Positions 10,305-21,784 of a stretch of DNA of 64,000 bases are shown here, one piece after another (position 1 is the stretch's first letter; the number at the start of each line of letters is the position of its first letter). The stretch lies in the NCBI GenBank assembly GCA_022747635.1, contig JAKTNV010000065.1, forward strand, positions 1,504,001 through 1,568,000, written 5' to 3'. Under the pieces are notes generated by a model. It saw only the letters and a program-made list of their open reading frames with translations, was not told the DNA's origin and ran no database searches. The position numbers and the translations under genes are program-made. The stretch is from Hetaerina americana. Its lineage: Eukaryota; Arthropoda; Insecta; Odonata; Calopterygidae.

Positions 10305-11575
10305 TGAGAAGAATGTTCAAAGGTGGTTAATATGCTTTATGGCGATGCGTGTCTGTTTGGGGCTCTATTTCAGCTTTTTATAATAATTTTCTGTCATCTA
10401 GTTAGTCGTGAAATTGTTAATTAATTCTAAATTTAATTTTATTGTGTACTGAATTCGATGCCCTAACAAACTTATCTTATTATTTCGATTGAGGAGGGCT
10501 AGCAAATTTTGAAAAAACATATTTTGAAGTAGTCTGTAATGAAGGCGACCGATAGCTTGGGTCTTTTAACCTACAAGGGATTGGGGGACTAGGGTACATA
10601 ATAACGACAGTTATGCTTTAAAAGAAGAGTTGAAATAAGCTAGAGAGGGTACTCGCCATCAGCCTAATCTGAAAAAAACAAGATGACTAGATATTACCCA
10701 GTTTAGCTTCCACACAAGTGATGGAGTACTTTACTCGATGTACTCACAATTAGGGACTATGTGGGAATTTAAAATTTCCATTAATATATTACCCTATTGC
10801 TTGGATTAGACTCTGGTGCCTTGGTGTAAGCAGCTCAAGTGTTATAATTAGAAAATTAATTATTTTCAGAAAAGGAAATTAAGACACGAATACAAATATC
10901 CTCGTTACTTTTTTCGATACATTTCTCATGGGTAATTAACTGGGAAGCGCTCACAATAATCATCTCACAAAGACATTTAGTATTTCCCTTCCTGTGACGA
11001 CTACTGGAAGTATGGAGCCCCGCATTGAACTGATTTTGTGGCTTCAAACCGTAGACGACATACAATTATTTCCGTATTCACTGCACGACCGAAGTGGACG
11101 CGCTTTATAAACTCTCTTTCTCTCTCCAGTCACGATCCCTATGAGAGGGGCCATTGGTCATTTCCAATCTCCTCTAATTATTTTCAAACGTGGAATTACG
11201 TACGAATTGCCGCATCCCCGTGACAGCTGAGAGTGACACACTGCACACCGCTCTCCTTTTCACTAATTGTCCAGAGAATATTGACTAGACTTTCTACTCG
11301 TCTTCTTTGAGTTTGCTCTGATGGTACAGTTTCTTCCGGTAAGAGGAGGAAGATTCAAAGGGCCTGCCTCCTCTAATTCCCGGAATGAAATTGACAAGTA
11401 GTTTCAAGCATTGAAATCGATGAAAGAAGGTCATGATTCGTTTTGAGAATGCGTACACATATAATAAAATGCTCATCAGGAGTTAAGTAGAGTTATAGGC
11501 GTTTCTTTCCTTGCGATAACTACTTTAAAATAACTCTAGATTAGTATGACGCCTACTGGACAAACACCAAGGAGG
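10305..11575. other. No gene recognised
   Basis: AT-rich sequence with only short uninformative open frames on both strands. Confidence 0.5.
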
Positions 11576-11577
11576 AT

Positions 11578-11935
11578 AGGGATGGTGCGGTGGCTAATTT
11601 ACAACCTTCTCACCTCGAGGGGCGGGGTTCGGATTCCGAAGGTATTACGGTTTTTCAATGGTATCACGATCCCTACTTGGTGTGCTATGTAGAGAGTGAT
11701 ACTTCGAGTAAGCTGTCCGTCAGAAGGGATTTTAAAATGTGTGATCCCTAGCACCTCTTAGAGTAGCCTAATGGGGACGCTGAATTAATCTCCGTCCTTC
11801 CTCAAATCCTTTCAAATACTATCCCTATCGAATTACCTGCCTAGCCCAAATGGTGCAAATGACTTATTTTGCTCCCCTCCCCTTATGAGGGTCGCTCCCT
11901 TCAAGATTAGATTAACTACTACAAAATACCAAATC
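11578..11935 (+). mobile_element. tRNA-derived SINE, family C, copy 1 (degenerate)
   Basis: The head GATGGTGCGGTGGCTAA and B box GGTTCGGATTCC (11626-11637) are followed by a long body with TATCACGATCCCTACTTGG, GTCCGTCAGAAGGGA and CAAATGGTGCAAATGACTTA blocks, ending in an ACTAC-type tail. The same blocks in the same order occur at 25632-25940, giving a two-member family of about 310-360 bp. This copy is the more diverged. Confidence 0.72.
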
Positions 11936-11939
11936 TACC

Positions 11940-12888
11940 TCCTTTTGATACATTTATGAAAATAGCACACACCTTTCAATACGCTAAGCGTGTTATTTAT
12001 ATAACTCATACATAACTCATTTAACGATAGCTGTTTCCATAAAAACATAATTTTTAATTTTGAGAAATATTTTTAATGCCTACTTCATTTCCGGGAAGTT
12101 AGTATTCGACTAAATTTATCTTATAAATGATGCTCTCATTTCACGGGCAGACAGCGTATGAAAACTAATGGATGTATTTCTCTAGAACGCTAATTTGATC
12201 GTTTTAATGATGGCATTCCGTTGACTGAGTTTTTATTAGCTTTCGTTTTCTACTCTCACTGCCGCGTCAATTAATTCAACTGTTACTCAACAGCTGCACT
12301 TAAAGTTAGATTTTATTGATACTTTTGGTTCTTGCCTTTTCCGTTCAGTTTAGTCACCCAATTTTCGAAAGCCACTATACTTTTGAAAATATTACACTGA
12401 GATATAAATCTTTTCTGCCCAAATTCGGATACTTTGATGTGAAATTATGAAAGAAAGTAAAAATGATCATCACCCCCACTACCCATTTTCCATCAAAGAG
12501 AATGAATTCCTCCTTTCCCAACGCAACCTTAAAGTCATGAGTAGGAGCGAACCCCGATTATTCTCCAACCAGTTTGCTTTTATTTTATATGACTCTCAAA
12601 ACGTATCTTCTTCTAGTTTCGTTTGAGTTCCAAATCGCGAATGGGAACTTAAACAAAATATTTCTAGCATTCTTTCCGTTGAAAAATAGTTTTCTCCGCC
12701 TGTTTCCACCATGAGCTCATTCAGTTCATCTCCGATGTATGTATTAGAACAGTAAATCATGTCATAGAAAACGTAACATATTTTGGTGTGTATGGTGGGT
12801 GAGGAGAGGGGATGAAACCCCCTCACCTAAGGTACCCGAGGATTCACCACAACACCACGTGGGATAATCAACATAAGGTTGTTAGTCA
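11940..12888. other. No gene recognised
   Basis: AT-rich; no supported coding or repeat feature. Confidence 0.5.
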
Positions 12889-12892
12889 GTTA

Positions 12893-12962
12893 GTTATTTT
12901 AGAACCCTGCAAGCCAACGCTATGGTGTGTAGAAGGGGGTGAATACACACCAGACTTTTTGT
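12893..12962 (-). mobile_element. Solo LINE 3'-terminal hairpin fragment
   Basis: The block ...TTTTAGAACCCTGCAAGCC...GGTGTGT...AGGGGGTGAATACACACCAGAC closely matches the 3' untranslated end of the LINE at 31605-33403. It is in the same orientation, with the LINE sense strand being -. No reverse transcriptase is attached, so it is a severely 5'-truncated insertion. Confidence 0.6.
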
Positions 12963-12967
12963 TTCAC

Positions 12968-14035
12968 ATCGTTGTTCCACGGATGGAACCCTGGCGGATA
13001 TCATGAGAATACTGGCCGTTTGAGTTCAATACTATTTTATGCGCCAAATTCTTGCTAGCGCCATTTTTTATAGTGTCAGTCGTGAAAGATTAAATGTACG
13101 ATAAAAATTACAAAGAAATATCTTGAATGAGATGATAAATAGGTAAAAGGCTATGACATGAGAAATGTTAAGACATGATTTGCTCGTATGATGCAATGAT
13201 CGATTGATAAGCTACATCAAACTATTCTTTCAATCTTCGTTTGTTAGCGATTCACGAAAGTTTGAAGCATTTAATGCTTAATGAGTTTAAAAAAAAGCTT
13301 TTGGTTGTGCGTACAATTAGAAATTAAAGTCAAAAACCTTAAGTGTATACTTTTAGAATATTTGATATTCTGCGCTTGCTCAACAAAACTAAACTATAGA
13401 CAGGTATAATCGAATTAAAGCCAACTCCATGATTTTAAAATGCCATTGCTGTGAGGATGACATTTTACACTGACGCTTTTGGACGTTATTTTGTTCGCTA
13501 GATGTATTAATTGGTATATTGGTCAAACTAAAATTCTAATTTTTGGAAAATCAATAAGCACTGTCTTTGCCAGGTGTAACTAACTACTTCATATTTTGCC
13601 TCGGGCTGGGCACACACGATGACATTGAGTGAAATCCAATACTAAACAGAGAATATTAATGCGTGGTGTAAGAGTTTGCCATTTAGAAAAAAATCGGTTT
13701 TTGAACGAAATCCTGAAATGGCGTCGAAGCTGATAGATTATTAATGGACAAGCCACTGTTTACATCCTGATATATCTTAGCAACAATGCGGATGTTACAA
13801 AATGGCATAATAGGTCGATTCAATTCACGTATAAAATTGTTCATTTAGATTTGGGTAGATATCAGAAGCACGTTTGATTGTGCTTCGTCCTTATTGATCC
13901 ATTTTATTAAAAAATTAATGCTTTAATTTGGGGTTTAAACGACGCCGTGCTGTGGGGAATTGAATGGACTCGAGGAAAAACCCGGTTCCATATCGAAATG
14001 GATTTCTTTGAAAAATCCGGTCCGTTTGGAAGATG
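12968..14035. other. No gene recognised
   Basis: AT-rich sequence upstream of the TATA promoter candidate. No open frame of note. Confidence 0.5.
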
Positions 14036-14051
14036 AAAACGCGGATTAGGC

Positions 14052-14085
14052 TATAAAAGAAGGCGCCCTTCCATCCTCTCATCTC
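14052..14085 (+). promoter_or_regulatory. Candidate RNA polymerase II core promoter (TATA + initiator)
   Basis: TATAAAAG at 14052-14059 is followed by an initiator-like TCATCT whose A is at 14081, 29 nt from the first T of the TATA box. That is the expected arthropod spacing. The surroundings become markedly GC/CT-richer than the flanking DNA. No recognisable protein follows, so whether it is used is unknown. Confidence 0.45.
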
Positions 14086-14228
14086 CAAATCACTGTAGAC
14101 GCCTTTCTCGCGTGAAATCTAAAAACACACCTCAAGTTCCTCGTCCGACTAGGACGAACGTTTCGCCATCCTCCCGCCTGACGTTTGTCTCCGGATCTCC
14201 AGGTCTCACTCTCCGTCGCCCACTTGCG

Positions 14229-14510
14229 ATGGATTCGGAAATGGCAAAGGAAAAGGAGTGGGACAATTTTCCCTCTCTGCTTTTTTTTATGACTTTGAAC
14301 TTCGCCCTCATTTTCGCAACACCCTCCTCCCCGGTGACACTCTCCGCACAAATCTCACCGTCCCGCTTCCTGTTTATCTCCCTTCCAAGTGGACCTCTGT
14401 CCTTTTTGGCAGTTTTTTTTATCAGAACTAGGAATGCTAGTGAATCTGTTTCTCTTTCTAGATATTTGCCTCATCGAAGATACCGGATTAGCAGAAACAC
14501 GTTGGATTAG
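14229..14510 (+). CDS. Hypothetical small ORF downstream of the TATA promoter candidate
   Basis: This is the first ATG after the TATA/initiator pair, about 148 nt downstream of the predicted start site, and it opens a 93-residue frame. The N-terminus is charged (MDSEMAKEKEWDNF), followed by a hydrophobic run at about residues 15-32 (SLLFFMTLNFALIFAT) that could act as a signal anchor. The rest is rich in serine, leucine and phenylalanine and matches no family I recognise. It may be an exon, a chance frame or untranslated RNA. Confidence 0.2.
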   Translation: MDSEMAKEKEWDNFPSLLFFMTLNFALIFATPSSPVTLSAQISPSRFLFISLPSGPLSFLAVFFIRTRNASESVSLSRYLPHRRYRISRNTLD

Positions 14511-14519
14511 GAAACGTTC

Positions 14520-17500
14520 GGATTTCAAGAACTGCTGTCTCCATTTAGTATTTTTTTTCAAGACGTTTGAATTTTTATTCCTTAACGATATGCATGTTAA
14601 GAGTATATATATAATTTGTATTCCATAATGATCAAGATGCGACTTGCTGGCCGAAGTATTATAAGACAGATGTTAACAGAATAAGAGTGGCTCATTCATC
14701 GAGCAATTCGTTAATCAACATCTTTTTTTATCAGGACAGTATCCCAAGACTTGCATCGAATCTCTTTGAAGAAGAACTTGGATTTGCGAAGCGTCGAAAA
14801 TAGAATGTCATGTATGGATACATGTCTGAAATTTTAAAATTGAAAAAATCTATTAATAATTAAAGGAAAAGAACTATATTCACAAAGAAAAACTAATTCG
14901 ATAATTGAGCATAAATATTTTGCGGCCCCATGAATTTGTTTAAATCTTTTTCACTAATTACATCTACCCATACAAGTACACCTGTGCTTATTTATGTATT
15001 TATGTACAATGAACTTGTATACCACTTGATTTGTGTGGAGACGATGACGCATGAACTAGGCATTAAAACGCGAGAAAATATGACGAGTAAAATTTTTATT
15101 AAGAATAAAAATGAACCAATTTAATCAAACATTTACATGCAAAAAGTCACATTTTATGAGGAGTATTTTAATTTTAATCGATTTCCCCATAGCACAGCAA
15201 AAAAAACTGATGAAACTTGACTGCGGAAATAAATTAGCTCGACTTTGAACAAAATAAAACAGTGATATATTATAATGAAGTTTCATTTATGAATGGATAT
15301 TGAAAAATAACTTTCAGCTATAATTTTATCACTTGTGTGTCTTATGTTCTCTTAGTAGTTGAATGCTAACATGTTTATGATTTAAACCAAGTAAATGACT
15401 AATGAAACAAATGAGAAAGATAACCAAGGAAAAAAGCATCGCTTCGTTTAGGAAACGAAAAAAGAAAGACGGAAAGAGAAAGGGAACTTTTTTTTTCGTC
15501 ACTAATTATAAGAAGAAAAGCGAGCATGAAGCTTTATTTTCCTGGGCATCATCATGAAAAGAGAAAATATATAGAGGAAATCACGACTGAAATATTCTCC
15601 AGGAAGAGATGATATAGAATTAGTAATCGTTGGTAGCACCATATGAGGAGCAACAAGGAAGCAACTTCCTTGATTCTTTACACTTATCATCATCGAAGTA
15701 AGGTATGATATATCCACCCCCTTAAGTAGCTCATAATTCATTGTTTTTAAATGTTAATTTATAAATCTTAAAAAGTAAAATTGTGACGATTTTAGAACGA
15801 TACCACATTGAATTTCCATTCCTACGGAAAATTGATATGAATGAATTGGATGTTAGTGATTGGTTTATTCTTGATTTATTCTTTGTATAACTAAATCTGG
15901 TTCTGGTGATATAGTTTATTATGATCACATTATTCACTAATTTTAGAATACGTATTTATAAAAACTGTTAGTTTCCAGTTTGCCCATAGGGGTACTTAAG
16001 GAATATAGTTGTTTTGGGAGAAATCTACCGATAAAGGACGTACTCCAGGAAGGGAACCCCTGCTGGAGTAAGTAAATTGGTATTGATGAAATTTAAAGAT
16101 TACATTGATTAATTATTGAACGGTCTATAGTAGATTGATTGTTTTTCAATTGTTCAATCTTCTTCTCTTAATTTTTTGGGTATAAATGTCACGAATAAAA
16201 TTTTAAATTTTGGAAGTTATCGAGTTTTTGTCCATTGGATTCAAATTTGTCACGTGATTCATTCAACGCTTCGGTAACCATGGAGCTTTCTTTTACAGTG
16301 GAGAAAAAAATTAATAAATAATATCCCCTCGGAATCCGACTAATGACGAAACTTTATGGCCACGATCCGGATGTTAAAGATCGGCCATCTCCGTAGGACT
16401 TCCTCTCTCTGCCACATGAGCGTTGAATTGATTCATGACTGTCCAACACCCGCGTGGCTCTGTCAAAGAGGATCGTCCTCAATCATTATGTCGTCAATGG
16501 AAGGCACTGCTTTTCGCTCCATTCAGAATTCGATTCCAGGTGAGTGAGTAGTCAATTCGGAACTTGGGATTAATGGAATCAAATAATATGGAAAGTTTCG
16601 GAAATTATCAAAATATTTGAGCACAATCCTTCCGAAAAATACTTGTCCAATTATTTAATTTTGACTTCACCAAATATACGCAGAAACAAAAATCCAGAAA
16701 TTCTAAAGCACGAGGAAAGAATCAAAGACTTGGCGTTATAACAGGAAAGAATTTATTTTATTTATTATATTTATGTGCAAAATAAATTTAATTTATGTGT
16801 AGAATCATCTGAACTGACGCATGACTGGATGTAAAGACGATGCTATCGTGCAGCGAAACTAAATTACAATGGTTAATTCTTTCCCGTGGAAACGCAGTCT
16901 TTGATCCATTACTAAGCTATTTATTGCTGTACTAAAGATTACTATGCTCATGTGAGTTTTGGGAGGATTGAACGAATAGTAGGTAACCTTTTTGCAATTT
17001 TCCACAACTTAGAATATATTATAGAACTGGAAATACCTGTTTGACCGTATCTGCAGGTCCGTTTTACCCGTATAATCGATAGGAGCCTTAGGAATACTTT
17101 AATCAAGAAAAATCAACAGAAGGAACATATCGTATTTAATTTTTCCATTTAGGCATGTATTTCCTTGTCATTACGAACTCCTCAAGTTGCTACACTTCCT
17201 GGATTAATCAAGAATTTTGTTTCGCGGTCTTCAAATAACAGACAATACGTCGTAATGCTTTTTTACTCGGACGAGATTTAAGATTAAAAAGATTAAGTTA
17301 ACCGAGTCTCACAATTTGCTTAAAAAAGAATCACCACAGTTAAGCTGTACTTAAGAAAGTAGCTGTGTGATTTCTTGGGTACCATGACTCTGTGGGAAAC
17401 GAAAGGCGGCAGAGGGAAAGGAGTTCGCCTCTAACCAGTAATGTCTTTACTTCACAAGTCGCTCTTTGTGCAATTTGGGCTCTACTTTAATATATCATAA

Positions 17501-17845
17501 GGATAGGGTTGGGAAATGTGATTTTTAGAATTGCATTCTGCATATTATCAGACTCATTTATCTTGTTATAAATTAATTATGGTCCCAAAACTATCCAAAA
17601 TTTTAATCCCTAATGGAAAAGCAGAAGATAGGGCACTTAGGACGAGATAAAGATATAGAATAAACACACTCGCCTTTTGATTGACCAAAATATCACCAAC
17701 ATTTTTGGCTATTATTTACGCTTTATCAATGATCCCTATTGGGTTCGTGGATGTTTTATGCAATATTATATACGATTATTGTGTATTTACTTGCAGAGTG
17801 AAATACAATGACATATACTGTATGCTCATACTCGTGTGAGGTGCA
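14520..17845. other. Gene-poor stretch with one isolated splice-donor-like site
   Basis: No gene recognised. An open frame at 16356-16539 ends exactly at a strong donor (CAG followed by GTGAGTGAG at 16540). A polypyrimidine-AG acceptor lies at about 16285-16299, but every frame from that acceptor has a stop, so a coding exon is not supported. A non-coding or alternative first exon remains possible. Confidence 0.35.
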
Positions 17846-17849
17846 GTGT

Positions 17850-18990
17850 GGACTAAGTTAATGAAGATGATGCGAAATATAGGAATCGACTGGAGGGATG
17901 GATGACTTATCCGAAACTTTTACATGAATCAGACGGCATAGGTAATGGTGGCCGAGGGAGAATCGGAATGGGCAGTGATTGGCAGAAAGGGACCGAGATT
18001 ACCTGTCATCGCCGGTAAATTTCAACATACACATATGCTGAGAAAATATTAAGGGTATCATGGGAAGGGTTGGAGCTGGGAATGAAAGTTGCTGGATAGA
18101 TGGTAAAGCTAGTAAGGTTTGCAGATGACGAAACAGAGCAGTGAAACAATGATGCAGTGAATCAGACGGTCAAAGGGATTTATGTTATTATTGAATGATT
18201 TACAGGAAAAGAGTGAGAGATATGGGATAAGGGTTAACCACAAGAGAACAAAAGTAATGAGGTTCACGAGAAGAAAGAAAGTTAAGTTAAACTTTAAAAT
18301 TAGAAGGACATAAACTATAAGAGCGGATATGTTTAGATATTCGGGCGGTGTTTTGGAGGAGAATAATCATAGTTAGCTGTGGAGACATTATGAAAATAAT
18401 TGGGGCAGTAAAACAGGTATTTGATATTTGATTACCCTGCAAGCCTCCACTAGGGCGTGTGGCAGGGGGTTTGCTAGTAGAAGAGAAATGATGAAGGGTA
18501 CGCTGATTGTGAGCAAAGAAGTGAAAAAAAGATAAGTAATGACTTTAATATGAAGAGTAGTGCTTTATAGATTTGGTCTTTACAGTAAGAGGATGAGCGT
18601 AGATTGGAGGTTTTTGGGGTGTGGTTTTGGCGTAGAAGAATGTAGAAAATAAGTCGGACGGAGAGGAAGACCAACGTCGAGGTTTAAAATGCATTGTAGG
18701 CGAATAGAAGAAGCTACTGAGGTAGATCCGAAAGAGAAAGTGAATGGAGGAAATATTGAAAGGCAATTGGAATGTTGAAGATCGTGATATAGAAGGAATA
18801 ACGTTGGATATGTAGGGTAGAGAAAATAAGAGATTAAGGAGTACTCTTTTTAGACAGCATGAAGGCAGGTAGATGTTCCCATGAATGAAGAAGGAATTAA
18901 TGTAAGACGAAGTATGAGGAAGATCTCGCAATACTTAGAAGTAAATAGTCGTTAGAGATCGTCCGAAGTCTACCGTTAAATAGGTAGAAG
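17850..18990 (+). mobile_element. RTE-like LINE remnant (reverse transcriptase, 3' half)
   Basis: Translation with several frame breaks gives AEKILRVSWEGLELGMKVAG and then MVKLVRFADDE. The latter is the catalytic FADD block of a LINE reverse transcriptase, with the spacing seen in RTE-type elements. Downstream pieces (around 18540-18950) resemble the post-RT region of the same class. The coding sequence has many stops, so it is a fossil. A foreign 3'-terminal LINE hairpin lies inside it at about 18430-18475. Confidence 0.65.
18428..18475 (-). mobile_element. Solo LINE 3'-terminal hairpin fragment nested in an RTE fossil
   Basis: ATTACCCTGCAAGCC...CTAGGGCGTGTGGCAGGGGG matches the 3' terminal hairpin of the LINE at 31605-33403 and the solo copy at 12893. 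It interrupts the RTE-like coding region, so it inserted later. Confidence 0.55.
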
Positions 18991-18994
18991 ACAT

Positions 18995-19677
18995 TGAAAC
19001 GTTATCCGGTCGAGTGCAATGCAATATTACGCCTATGACTGAGCATTTGACAAAAGCCAGGTCTAACAACTGTTGGAATCTCCGAATGCCGGCAATAAAG
19101 TACGCCTTCATTTATGCCTTTCTGTTTTGTATTCCTACATCCCGACTCCACGCCGTGAAGTTTTAACTTGTGCAAGCAAAGACCTGTTGCAATGGTGCCC
19201 TCCCGCTGGCATTTCCTCCGATTACATGGGCGGGTTAAAACCAGGACGTTACGGCCACCTATGAGATCCCCTCGGTGTCCCCACCCTACAGAAAGCGCCC
19301 GTCGCTGGAGACGAAAAACCTTTTCGGAAACACTCTCGCTTTCCTTTCGGCTTGGGTCAAAAAGATACTCAAAAAGAGACTGCCGCGCGTGAATATGAAG
19401 CGAAGGAGACAATGTCCGTCCGTTCGCTCATCCATGCGAGTGAAGAAACTGCCACCGGAAGTCCCCACGGGGCGGCATATCGAAATCTAATTGGGTGGAG
19501 TGGGGAGCTTAAATTAGCAAAGCGCTGTTACTTTTTCTTGACACCTGCGGGTGGTATCCGGTCAATATTGTTCCGCTGAGAACGTTTCAAATCAATGAAT
19601 GGAGTTGAGAGTGTGGAGTGGGGGGCCAATCGCAATTTTTGTCGTGAAATATATGTGTGTATGTTGGTATGTATATG

Positions 19678-19708
<31 letters not shown>

Positions 19709-21555
19709 TCTATATATTCTATATATATATATATATGTATATCAAAACGACAAAAAAATTTTGCAATATGCCCCGCACCCCACTCTCTAAGAAAAGGGAA
19801 GCAAGCATTGGAGTGTGGTTATATGTGAAGGGAGTAGTGAACGATACGATGGAGGAAGAAATTGGGATGGCAGAGTTAGGTTGAAGAGTGGGGAGAAGGT
19901 GAGCGGGGGATAGTGGCGGAAAACATTGAGAGCGAAGAAAGTGCACGGATCGTTAAGGCCTCTGTGCTCCAGTGCATTATCCCGTCCCACTCGCCCATCT
20001 CTCACTCTCCCCCCCATACATTCCATCCGTAAAAATTGAGGAAGTCTGAGACTTGTACCTCTAATCATTTTTTCGTTGAGGTTTTTCAAGTCTGAGTGCC
20101 CTCCTTCTTTGCCACTTGCTCCTTCACCCCGGCTGGGAGTAGTGAAGGGTGAGGCAGAGGCGAAATGGAATACGTTGTAGGCCGCTGTTACTTGGTGAAA
20201 TTCCCTCATTGCTGATGTAAAACTTTCCGTGCCTTACCTTCCAATGTGGAAAATTACAGTGTGAAAAAATTACCTTAAAGTGTGAAAAATTACAGTGTTT
20301 TAAAAAATATGAGAAATGTTGGAAAGTGGAATCCATGTCGACCACCGCCACGGGGGATCGCGGGCTCGAATTCCTCCGCGGTGGTGGTATTTGCGCGCTG
20401 ACGTCACTGTGTACGTGGAAGCTTTCAAACCGTGCCATGTGACATCACCAGTCGACTTAACACTGCAATGCTCCAAAGCCTATTCGAGGGGTGTGATGGA
20501 AATCATTGCGAAATTTAAGCCAAAATTTGTGAAATTTCCATTTAGTTACGTTCCGGGTGGTGGAAAAGGTAGAAAAGAAACTAAGCAGATAATTGAAAAG
20601 CCAAACCTTGAAGACCAAGCTCGACTTGAAGAAATCGGAAAAGTTCGGGATGAAACTAACGAATGTCTTCCATTATTCTACTTAATAATTCAGTTGTATT
20701 TAACACTATTTCCGCTCATTTACGTCATGCTCATGCCTTGAAAATGATTGCAACCACTGAAAATTATTAGTACTAATATTTTGGTCAGGTGGAAAACTGC
20801 AACCATCTTTCACGTCACGGAACAGTACCATCATATTGCACCCGTCACTGTAGGGTGATTCCTGCTCTCGTAGTTTAGTTTCGGAGCACCTGTCGATTGG
20901 TACATTAATAGTGGATGATTATATTTCACCTGTCCTCGCTTAAATTAAATTTAATTATAGCTTATACTTCCGGTACCAAGAAATAGTGTTAGGTCTCCAC
21001 GACTCGATATTCTATTAGCACGATTTAGTACCTCAGTTGCCTCTGGGCCATTGGTTCTTCTCTCCCGATACATTTACAGAATAACATTGTCCGTCCGAGT
21101 TAGGGACAAAAATATTGGAGTAAAAATTAGTCAGGCATATATATTCAGTAAACCTCGAGTTCGTTCCAAACTCTACCCTAAGTTCACCGAAGCACTGGCG
21201 GATTAAATCTCCGTTCCGTTTCTGCATCCTCTGCTCGGAGCTCTTTCGGTGCGAGCGCGCCAACCGCTTCGGCCTTTGGGACGGTGCAGCGAGCGCATGG
21301 TGCGATCAAATCCAGGATAGTAAAACAATCTTGCTTCAGCATCGCTTCATGAGAGATTCGAAGGGCGATGACGCGAGCATCGGAGCGTCAACGCAGAGCT
21401 TCGATGCGCTTAGAGCAAGAATGGAAACGAAGAACCTTTATCACGTTTATTATCATGGCGATGTAACAGGCCCTCTATTGCGCCGCAATCACTTTAATTT
21501 TGGGAAAAACTACGTACACACACACTGACATACAGAGTTTATGACATAAAGGCCT
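18995..21555. other. No gene recognised; mixed GC-rich and repeat-rich DNA
   Basis: Includes GC-richer patches (19080-19560, 19950-20460). A short inverted repeat ACCACCGC...GCGGTGGT around 20340-20388 encloses a B-box-like GGCTCGAATTCC and may be a SINE remnant. A frame at 20316-20741 (141 residues) is open but not recognisable and starts inside that repeat. A TATA-like microsatellite lies at 19672-19742. Confidence 0.4.
19672..19742. repeat. (TA)n / (GTAT)n microsatellite
   Basis: Alternating TATATA with GTAT interruptions runs over about 70 bases. Confidence 0.9.
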
Positions 21556-21559
21556 ACAG

Positions 21560-21700
21560 GTTATGGTTTCCCAGGACTACCTGGTACCTGAAAAATCACA
21601 TAGCTTGGGTGGAGTTGCAGGTGCCCAGACTTGCCTGGGAATCAAACCTGGGACCCTCCGGTCAGTAGTCCAACTACTGGACTACCGCGACCCACACAAA
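21560..21700 (-). mobile_element. tRNA-derived SINE, family B, copy 1
   Basis: On the - strand a tRNA-like head with an A-box-like TGGTCGCGGTAGTCC-type start and B box GGTTTGATTCC (complement of 21638-21648) is followed by a body ending TTTTTCAGGTACCAGGTAG and TCCTGGGAAACCATA. The same ending occurs in the + strand copy at 42598-42750. A CA/TA microsatellite abuts it on the lower strand's 5' side. Confidence 0.65.
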
Positions 21701-21701
21701 C

Positions 21702-21780
21702 ACTCACACTCACACACACACACACACATATATGTATATTTATTTATTTATATACATATATAAAATATGGTTATATAATA
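21702..21780. repeat. (CA)n-(TA)n microsatellite
   Basis: CACACA runs followed by TATTTATTTATATACATATATA, adjacent to the SINE. Confidence 0.85.
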
Positions 21781-21784
21781 TATA

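Noticed and set aside
20316..20741. 141-residue + strand open frame as a gene
   Set aside because: It starts within a SINE-like inverted repeat, shows no domain, and the composition is not convincing for coding.
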